A stretch of DNA of 64,000 nt from Lycocorax pyrrhopterus obiensis (taxonomy: Eukaryota > Chordata > Aves > Passeriformes > Paradisaeidae): contig JACSVZ010000008.1 of assembly GCA_014706295.1 (NCBI GenBank), positions 4,404,848-4,468,847 of the forward strand. The letters run 5' to 3'. The position numbers and the translations under genes are program-made. Position 1 is the stretch's first letter. Each line of letters opens with the position of its first letter. This document shows, one piece after another, positions 57,701 through 64,000 of the stretch. Below the pieces are notes generated by a model. The model was not told the origin of the DNA, did not search any database, and was given only the letters and a program-made list of their open reading frames with translations.

Positions 57701-60700
57701 TATCCTAAGTGGGGGAAAATATGTAGTGGAGTAGTAGTAAAACACACTTTTAACAAAGCCCACAAGTATGGAGTAGAATAAACTTAAACAGAAATGGCAT
57801 AACAATGGTTTGATTGATCCAGCTTAAGAATAAGGTAGAAGGGGGTTTAACTACCTCTGCACAGGAAATAAAAAGTGAAAATCCACCGGAGTCATAAAAG
57901 TTAAAAACTAATGTAAAAGCCAACCCTCTAGTCTTTCTCCTGTTACATCCTTCAGTACTAATTTAAATCAATATGTAATGTTAAAAGCTCCCTGTAAGGA
58001 CAGGTGTTTTCCCTCTTTGGGAAGATAAAACATCAGTTATTTAAGTAAATCTTTGGCACAAAGATTGGGGCTTAAAAATTAGTGATTTCCAATCCTAGTC
58101 AATTAGTGAGTAGCCCTCCCCTGCCTCTCAGAACTCTGAATGTCAATACACTTGTTCAACTGTCATGACAAATGTTCACTTTACTACCACAGTCACCTCT
58201 GCAGATTTGGGCAAAAGAACAGTTCAGACCCCAGCCTTAGAATTCTGCAGTTCTGAAACCTCCAGGTCATGTTCACTTCTTTTCCAGCCAGATGCTGAGG
58301 TAGTGTCCCAAACTGTAAGTCTTTCCTTTAAAAGTGGGTTTGGTTTTAAAACAGGAAAATTAATGAGGATGTAGGTTTCCCATCAAAAGACCTTGCATGA
58401 ATAGTCTGAGATTTTTTTCCCTCTTTTACTGTGTTGGCACAGTTTAGATCTAGAAGGTTGAACAGTGTGCTTCTACCCTTTGGATTCTCCATAACATTCT
58501 AAACACCAACTCTTCCGTGAAACCAATAGTAAAATTCCAGCTAGAGTGGGTCTTCCATTAGAGTAGTCCTAAATCCTTTAACTGAAGTTCAGATAAGCTG
58601 ATAGAATCTATATCCCTATTTATGCTGAACCTCACCTGTGTAGAAAGCTCAATAAAAATATTCATTTAAAGTCCTTCCTCCTTTATTTTCAGTTCTGTTC
58701 AAAATGCCATAAACCTTAGTCTAAAATAGAAGATTCACATCCAAGGGTGTAAAATTAAATAACTTTTATGGTATCAGAGATGCCTGCAATCGTTACCTGC
58801 ATCACCAATGACACTGTGGCTGGTTGGTTTGGTTTATTTTAGAAACAAGCTGTATAAAGTTAAGGGGCTTTGCCTTATGCATGTTTTAAAAATACTTCAG
58901 AATTTTGTGATTAGTTGTCTCTTAGTCATTCATTTCAAAGGTCAGCTCTTCAAAATTATGCCATATTCTTGGTCCTTTAAATAAACTTACTTTGAAAAGC
59001 ATTTTCTGAGTGACAGTGCTTTGTTTATTACACTGATATCCAAAATACCATTATATTGACACATTATTTCTGTTTTAGAAAACATGTAAGTTAATAGCTT
59101 ATTATGATAATAGCCTATTGCACCCAGAAATAAACTTGGTCTTGTTTTCAAAAATGATACTGTTGTGCACAGTGATTTTTGTTTTGTTTTGTTTTCCCTG
59201 TTCTAGGCTTCAGCTGGAAACAGATTTGAAGATAGAAAAAGAGTGGCGGCAAACCCTAGAGGATGATCTTCAAAAGGAAAAGGAAACTGTATCTCATCTG
59301 AGAACAGAGACCCAAGAAATAGTTAATCTTAAGAAAGTAAATTCTGGAGCAAATTTTTCCTAGTAATTTAGAAATTGACTGCAAAGTTAATTATGGACTT
59401 AGTATTTTTAAAAATTTCTGCAAATATATAAGAAAAATTACATTAATGTATTCTCACAAATAGAATAAGGAAAAAGATGGGCTTTTTACTCCCCATTTAG
59501 ACCTCAGATCAGAACTCAGTACTTTGGATAAGGAAAAATGAAATAAGTTGTTTTCCCTTCTCATTTGTGCTGAAGGCTCTCTCTTCTTGCTGAAGGCCAG
59601 AAAGTGCTTCAATGACTCCCTACCCATGGCTCTCTAGTAGTCTTGGGCTCTCCAGTCAGTTGGGTTTATTTTCTCCCTGGAGTGGGCTACAGAAGCAGAA
59701 ATGCTTCTTCATTTCTTGGGATCTAAGAGAGTTTAATCCTGAGCAGTTGCTGTTCAGGTTGGATTTGGAACCTTAATAGTGTGAGGGATCACTCATTCAC
59801 CTGGCTTTCTCAGCAAGAGCAGCTTCAGTAGGAGCAGCTTTCTAGGCAGTTGGGCAAACACAATTTGAGAATAATCTGGTTTCATTTTATTTTGTTTGTT
59901 TTGTTTTAAGGAGTTCCTTAAACTTCAGGAAAAGAACAAGCGACTGAAAAGCATATGTGAAGACCAAGAAGCTGCTCTCCAAGAACTGGCATCCAAGCTG
60001 AGCGAGTAATTTCGTTATTCATGATAATTTATACATATTATTTTTGTTGTGTAAACTTGAATTAAGAAAAATAGTGGGACAGTGGTCATGCATATTAGAC
60101 AGTATATGACAATATCATTATCAGAAGTCAGTGTGTCTAGTTAGGTCAGGCCTGTTAATTTTTATTTTTATTTTTGGCTGGTGGGGTGGCTGTGAGTTCC
60201 TGGGTAATGACAGTGCTGTGAACAGAAAATCCTGGTTTGAAGGGCATTAGGCTTTGTTCTGCAGTGAGAACAGTTGCCTGGTTTGCCATTTGTGGCATTC
60301 CCAGAAGAGCCTCAAGGAGAAGGTAACAGCTCTGGCTCCAGCCAGACACCAAGCCCCACAAAGCTGCCCACTGACTTCCCCACTGTTTTGGACCAGGGAG
60401 AGAGAATTGGAAAGGTAAAAGCTGGAAAACTCATTGAGGGTTGAGATAAAGACAGTTTAGTAGGGAAAAGAAAAGCCACACTTGCAAGCAAAGCAAAACA
60501 AGGAATTAATTCACTGCTTCCCATGGGCAGGCAGGTGTTCAACCACTCCCAGGAGAGCAGGGCCCCATCACGTGGAATGGTGACTTGGGAAGACAAAACT
60601 CCATCACTCCAAACCTTGGAGTGCCCCCCTGCCCCTTCCTCCTCCTTTCCCCCACTGGATCTCCTGAGCATGATGATCAGCTACATGGTCTGGAATAGCC

Positions 60701-63142
60701 CTTTGATCAGTGGGGTCCTCTGTCCTGGCTGTGTCCCCTCCCAGCTTCCCATCACCCCCAGTCTCCTCCCCAGGGTGGCCCTACAGGGAGCAGAAAAGGC
60801 CTTGGCTCTGTGTAAACCCTGCTCAGCAACAACAGCAACATCTCTGTGTTCTGAACCTGTGCTCAGCACAAATCCAGAACGCAGCCCCTGCAGCCCCTGG
60901 GAGGGAAATTAACTCTACCCCAGGCAGAACCAGCACAGTCTGTAGAGGATGGAAGGGGTCACCTGGCCAGCACCACTCTCCTTATTGTTACGTGGTGGTG
61001 AAGTTTCATTTAATCATCTCTGTCTTCTCAGTAGTTTTGCTATGATTTACGTGGCCTTTGATGCCCTATAGAATAACTTTGTGTGTGTCTCCTGTGACTC
61101 AGTTCTCAGTGGGTTGGCACTGGATGGCTGTGGGGAGGCTGCTTCCTCCATAATGACATAATGTGGTCTTCTTCAGAGGACTTGGCTTAAAATTTTTGAA
61201 GTTCCTAAACCAGATTTTTAGGTTGTTAGAGCATAACTGACCATGTAGAAGTTTGAAATAGCATTGTCTTATTCCTCAGATCAAAGCTGAAAATAGAAGA
61301 TATAAAAGAAGCAAACAAGGCATTGCAGGTCAGTAGCATTTTGAGAAAAGAAACTTTTTTTTTTAACTGTTCTTTTCAAAATCTTTCATAAGCTTGAGAA
61401 GACTTCTCTCCAAGAGCAACTACTCCAGAGAGACTCATTGTATGATTTCTCCAGTGGGAGAGAACCACAGACTCCCCGTAACCCCCTGGAAAAAAGCCTT
61501 GTTTGATGCACAGCTGTGCATTTTGGCACTTTTCTTGCCGTGGTATACACCCTTCTCTAATTTACAGAGTGTATCTGGGACAGAATGTGTAGCCAACTGA
61601 GCTTAAACTGCATAGTGCTTCTCAGTGATCAATAAATATTTGATCATCCTAGGAAATAAGTAAACTTGTAGCACCAAATGTGATGTGTAATGTCGACAGG
61701 TTTGGGACTTTCTTGAAGACAGCAGGGAGCACTTAAGAGCAGAGATTTTGTCTGCACATGTTTGATCATCTGGTGTCACCTGGCACATTACTGCAGTCCA
61801 AGTAAAAGTGTCTGAAATGGTTGAGCAGATTCCTGGGTTTATTAAATGGTTTCAGCAGAAGGAAATTGCCAGTTCTTGATACTGTCCTGGTTGGTTTTGC
61901 TTCCCCTCATCCTGAGGACTGTTCCCATGTGATGAGCAGGGACAGAGGCGTCACTCTGAGACTTGGATGCCCTTCTGTTCTTCCAGCTCAGCCATTGCCC
62001 AGCTGTACTTTGTTCACTTTGCACCTATGCTCTGTGTTGTCCCCTAAGGTTTTGCAGTGTTTTGGAGCAGTCCTGTGCTGCTTTAGATTGTCTTTGTGAC
62101 GCTATACTGGTCCCAGGGCACTGAGCATTCAAGCAGTGAATGTTCTGCTCTTGATTGTCTTGTCCCCTGCAGCTCAAAGTTTAACTTCATCAGATACATA
62201 TAATTATGATAATTTTTTTCTCCAGGGCCAGGTTTGGTTGAAGGACAAAGAGGCCACTCATTGCAAGCTATGTGAAAAGGAATTTTCACTTTCCAAAAGG
62301 AAGGTAAAACTTTAACAAAATTTCTCCCAACTTGTTTACAAGTATTATATAATTCTTACTACAAGTATTATGTAATTATTAATTATCTTAGAGGTGCGGC
62401 ATGAAATGTCAGTGATCAGGTGAATGCAGAGTTATTTTTCAGATGTTTTTCTAGTTCTTTGATAACATACAATGAAGCTGGGCCCTAATTTCAAAAGAAA
62501 CAGTGTCTTGGTGAAGTTTCACAAAGCAACTTAGTTAAAAATTATTTAACTACTTTGTGGAATTGTTATCTCAAACTCTTGTCAGCTCTGGCAGTGTTAG
62601 AATTTGACATGTGTAGAAGTCTTTTTATGGCATTTTTTTATACAATAGAGTAAGAAAATACGAGTTTATTGTCATTTTAAAATAAAATGTGACATTAACT
62701 TCCATGCTTTATTAATGTGTGCAGGAAGTTTTCTTTACCTTTCTATGTTAAATCTCAATTAGCTACCTGACAGAAGCATCCTCTGTGGTGCAATCCTAGA
62801 CAAACATCATCTGTGTAGGATTGCATCATAGTTTGGGATGTAGATGAATTGTCTTTTGCAAACTGACTCCATGCTCCGACCCAGGAAGTGAAAGGAATTA
62901 CGTTTTGGTTTGCTTTGTGTGTATTGTTTGTTGGTATCCAATTACCAGGTGTATTTCCATTGTAAATTTAAATTTTTAATCTTCTGCCCATTATTTAGCA
63001 TCACTGTAGGAACTGTGGGGAGATCTTCTGCAATGCCTGTTCTGACAATGAACTGCCTCTGCCCTCTTCACCAAAGCCTGTCCGAGTCTGTGATTCCTGC
63101 CATGCAATACTTATACAGAGGTGCTCTTCTAACGTGCCATAA
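39724..63142 (+). CDS. RUFY2: RUFY2, RUN and FYVE domain-containing protein 2
   Basis: Spliced CDS of 18 exons: 39724-39727, 42177-42350, 42841-42958, 44158-44259, 45325-45448, 47024-47085, 47655-47720, 49490-49559, 50763-50864, 51321-51437, 52010-52177, 53345-53442, 57300-57419, 59207-59336, 59911-60005, 61280-61328, 62226-62303, 62999-63142. Total 1821 nt, 606 aa, the same length as a human RUFY2 isoform. The N-terminal RUN domain spans exons 2-5, a long coiled coil exons 7-16, and a FYVE finger exons 17-18 with WLKD (537-540), RKHHCRNC and PVRVC. The eight zinc cysteines are 546, 549, 562, 565, 570, 573, 590 and 593. RUFY proteins act on endosomes through small GTPases and phosphatidylinositol 3-phosphate. 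An alternative terminal exon follows exon 12. Confidence 0.95.
42177..42350 (+). CDS. RUFY2: RUFY2 coding exon 2
   Basis: Acceptor CTTAG ending 42176, donor GTGTGG at 42351. Encodes [20 protein letters not shown] and the start of the RUN domain. Confidence 0.93.
42841..42958 (+). CDS. RUFY2: RUFY2 coding exon 3
   Basis: Acceptor TTGTAG ending 42840, donor GTAAGT at 42959. Encodes [20 protein letters not shown] of the RUN domain. Confidence 0.93.
44158..44259 (+). CDS. RUFY2: RUFY2 coding exon 4
   Basis: Acceptor TTTCAG ending 44157, donor GTAAAC at 44260. Encodes [20 protein letters not shown], the RUN core. Confidence 0.93.
45325..45448 (+). CDS. RUFY2: RUFY2 coding exon 5
   Basis: Acceptor ACACAG ending 45324, donor GTAAGT at 45449. 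Encodes [20 protein letters not shown] and the end of the RUN domain. Confidence 0.93.
47024..47085 (+). CDS. RUFY2: RUFY2 coding exon 6
   Basis: Acceptor CCCTAG ending 47023, donor GTATGT at 47086. Encodes [20 protein letters not shown]. Confidence 0.92.
47655..47720 (+). CDS. RUFY2: RUFY2 coding exon 7
   Basis: Acceptor TTTAG ending 47654, donor GTAAGT at 47721. Encodes [20 protein letters not shown], the start of the coiled coil. Confidence 0.92.
49490..49559 (+). CDS. RUFY2: RUFY2 coding exon 8
   Basis: Acceptor TTTCAG ending 49489, donor GTACTA at 49560. Encodes [20 protein letters not shown], coiled coil. Confidence 0.92.
50763..50864 (+). CDS. RUFY2: RUFY2 coding exon 9
   Basis: Acceptor TTTCAG ending 50762, donor GTATGT at 50865. 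Encodes [20 protein letters not shown], coiled coil. Confidence 0.93.
51321..51437 (+). CDS. RUFY2: RUFY2 coding exon 10
   Basis: Acceptor TTGTAG ending 51320, donor GTGAGC at 51438. Encodes [20 protein letters not shown] and following coiled coil. Confidence 0.92.
52010..52177 (+). CDS. RUFY2: RUFY2 coding exon 11
   Basis: Acceptor TTATAG ending 52009, donor GTAAAG at 52178. Encodes [20 protein letters not shown] and following coiled coil. Confidence 0.94.
53345..53442 (+). CDS. RUFY2: RUFY2 coding exon 12
   Basis: Acceptor AACACAG ending 53344, donor GTACAG at 53443. Encodes [20 protein letters not shown] and LEQ, ending two bases (AG) into a codon. That codon becomes R with exon 13 or S with the alternative exon at 54314. 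Confidence 0.93.
54314..54422 (+). CDS. RUFY2: RUFY2 alternative terminal exon (short isoform)
   Basis: Acceptor ATGAAG ending 54313 after a pyrimidine-rich stretch. It joins exon 12 in phase and continues [20 protein letters not shown], reaching TGA at 54420-54422. The product would be 437 aa: RUN plus part of the coiled coil, without the FYVE finger. An ATTAAA at 54486 could serve as its polyadenylation signal. Inference from phase and open frame; short FYVE-less forms exist in the RUFY family (RUFY3). Confidence 0.7.
55080..56246 (-). other. Unexplained 388-codon antisense open reading frame in RUFY2 intron 12
   Basis: An uninterrupted ATG-to-stop frame of 1167 bases on the - strand, in a stretch visibly richer in G+C than its flanks. 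The translation shows no family I recognise, no repeats and no zinc or catalytic motif; one hydrophobic run ([15 protein letters not shown]) could be membrane-spanning. Most likely a chance frame in stop-poor sequence or the ghost of an old element. Confidence 0.3.
57300..57419 (+). CDS. RUFY2: RUFY2 coding exon 13
   Basis: Acceptor ACCAG ending 57299, donor GTGAGT at 57420. Encodes [17 protein letters not shown] and QKEKQL, coiled coil. Confidence 0.92.
59207..59336 (+). CDS. RUFY2: RUFY2 coding exon 14
   Basis: Acceptor TTCTAG ending 59206, donor GTAAAT at 59337. Encodes [20 protein letters not shown] and following coiled coil. Confidence 0.93.
59911..60005 (+). CDS. RUFY2: RUFY2 coding exon 15
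   Basis: Acceptor TTTAAG ending 59910, donor GTAATT at 60006. Encodes [15 protein letters not shown] and [11 protein letters not shown]. Confidence 0.91.
60330..60937 (-). mobile_element. LTR of the same songbird endogenous retrovirus family (antisense to RUFY2)
   Basis: The reverse complement of this stretch matches the LTR at 24187-24800 along most of its length, starting TGTGCTGGTTCTGCC at 60937 and reading leftwards. Similarity fades near 60335, where the usual GGTTAAACCACGAC end is not found, so the 3' end is diverged or truncated. No internal retroviral coding sequence was recognised beside it. It lies in RUFY2 intron 15. Confidence 0.72.
61280..61328 (+). CDS. RUFY2: RUFY2 coding exon 16 (49 nt)
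   Basis: Acceptor CCTCAG ending 61279, donor GTCAGT at 61329. Encodes [16 protein letters not shown], matching human exactly; too short for ORF scanning. Confidence 0.91.
62226..62303 (+). CDS. RUFY2: RUFY2 coding exon 17 (FYVE N-half)
   Basis: Acceptor CTCCAG ending 62225, donor GTAAAA at 62304. Encodes [20 protein letters not shown]: the WxxD motif and the first zinc cysteine pair (546, 549). Confidence 0.94.
62999..63142 (+). CDS. RUFY2: RUFY2 terminal coding exon 18 (FYVE C-half)
   Basis: Acceptor TTTAG ending 62998; stop TAA at 63140-63142. Encodes [14 protein letters not shown] and [10 protein letters not shown] and ends CSSNVP, close to human. Confidence 0.95.
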   Translation, partial: HHCRNCGEIFCNACSDNELPLPSSPKPVRVCDSCHAILIQRCSSNVP

Positions 63143-64000
63143 GTTATTTATTAATTCTGGTATTTAGCTCATCCTGTAAAAAACCCAACACCAACTAATG
63201 AATGTACAGCAGTACTTCCAGACTTTCAGGTAAGCAGTGTACAGTTGCAATTTTGAGGTACTATGGACGAGTTACTTCTCTGCTTCCTCTTGAAACAAAT
63301 GGAGAAAATGGGGCCCAAATGTAGAAAATGCACATATAAGAAGAAAAAAATCCCAGATGAGTATGTTGGTCTACCAAATGGCTCAGCAGCTCTTCTGTGA
63401 GGAAGCAGGGCAGTTTATACGGGAGACTCAGTGTTAATGTGTATTGGATGAGTATTTTAGTTGTTAAGATGATCTGGAGAAAGGTGATACTCTTACAGGC
63501 TAATGTGCCACAAGTTCAACCTAATCCTGCCACAGAGCGTGCCTGTGATAGGCTGTTGTGAAGCAAAACCATGCAGTAGCTGGTTTTCATTTGTACTGGA
63601 AAAAAGTATGGCAATTAATGCAGTGGTCTGAGAAATTATTGCCAAATACCGTGTAGTCGTTTACTTCATTACCAGGATTTGATACATCCAAGTATCCAAG
63701 AGCACTGGCAGCTCTGTTCTGTGCAGTCACAGGTGTAAGGGGAGCTTTTGTCAGACAGGGAACAAACAGTGCCTCGGGGCACTTGCTGAAGGAAGGTGTG
63801 TTTTGCTGAATGATTTTTTCACATGAACTATTAATTTGATATATCTGTGTTTCCATTAAAAGAGAGCTGTTGGTCACAGACCTCGTCTGACATTGTCTGT
63901 AACCTTGAACAAGTCTGCATTATTTTCATGCAAGTCATGCTCTCAAGCTTGTCCGTGTTGTCCCTGCATAGCTCTAGAAACCACCTAGAAAGACTGGGAT
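63143..64000 (+). other. RUFY2: RUFY2 3' UTR / 3' flank
   Basis: No AATAAA was found; an ATTAAA at 63855-63860 is the best polyadenylation candidate. No further exon or element is recognised before the window ends. Confidence 0.5.

Larger units (their letters stand above)
39728..62998 (+). other. RUFY2: RUFY2 introns
   Basis: Seventeen introns; the largest are intron 1 (39728-42176), intron 12 (53443-57299, with the alternative exon) and intron 13 (57420-59206). Apart from the LTR copy in intron 15 and the G+C-richer block in intron 12 with a long antisense ORF, I saw no other gene or mobile element. Confidence 0.65.

Noticed and set aside
60312..60671. 119-codon ORF that recurs at 24455-24757
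   Set aside because: The shared frame is simply the two LTR copies being similar; it is not a gene.

Overview
The window is vertebrate nuclear DNA, almost certainly from a bird: compact introns, CpG-island promoters, and three intron-rich genes that read like human 10q21.3 orthologs. Two copies of an LTR of a type I associate with songbird endogenous retroviruses make a passerine the likeliest source. That last point rests on recognition, not a database search. All three genes lie head to tail on the + strand: SLC25A16 (5' end missing), DNA2 (complete) and RUFY2 (complete). None of the proteins can be read from single ORFs; I assembled them exon by exon from splice sites, phase and similarity to the human proteins.

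Layout. 1-14281: SLC25A16 coding exons 2-9, ending at TGA 14281, then 3' UTR and intergenic sequence with several AATAAA signals. 17080-17680: CpG island and promoter of DNA2. 17369-36896: DNA2, 21 coding exons, joined length 3093 nt (1030 aa plus stop). An LTR copy sits in intron 6 (24187-24800), and the last intron has the signature of a minor-spliceosome (U12) AT-AC intron. 36897-about 38045: DNA2 3' UTR with AATAAA at 38023. 38045-39430: intergenic, containing a decayed copy of DNA2 exon 20. 39470-40030: CpG island and promoter of RUFY2. 39724-63142: RUFY2, 18 coding exons, joined length 1821 nt (606 aa), plus an alternative terminal exon at 54314-54422 that would give a 437-aa form without the FYVE finger. 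A second LTR copy lies inverted in RUFY2 intron 15. The window ends in RUFY2 3' flank.

Functions. SLC25A16 is a mitochondrial inner-membrane carrier linked to coenzyme A transport. DNA2 is a nuclease-helicase for Okazaki flap processing, double-strand-break resection and mitochondrial DNA maintenance. RUFY2 is a RUN/coiled-coil/FYVE endosomal effector. They are neighbours by conserved synteny; nothing in the sequence shows co-regulation.

Most notable: the U12 AT-AC intron of DNA2 with an overlapping U2-compatible splice pair, the exon-20 relic that also carries the U12 5' splice motif, the RUFY2 short-isoform exon, and the twin mini-exon choice at the DNA2 start.
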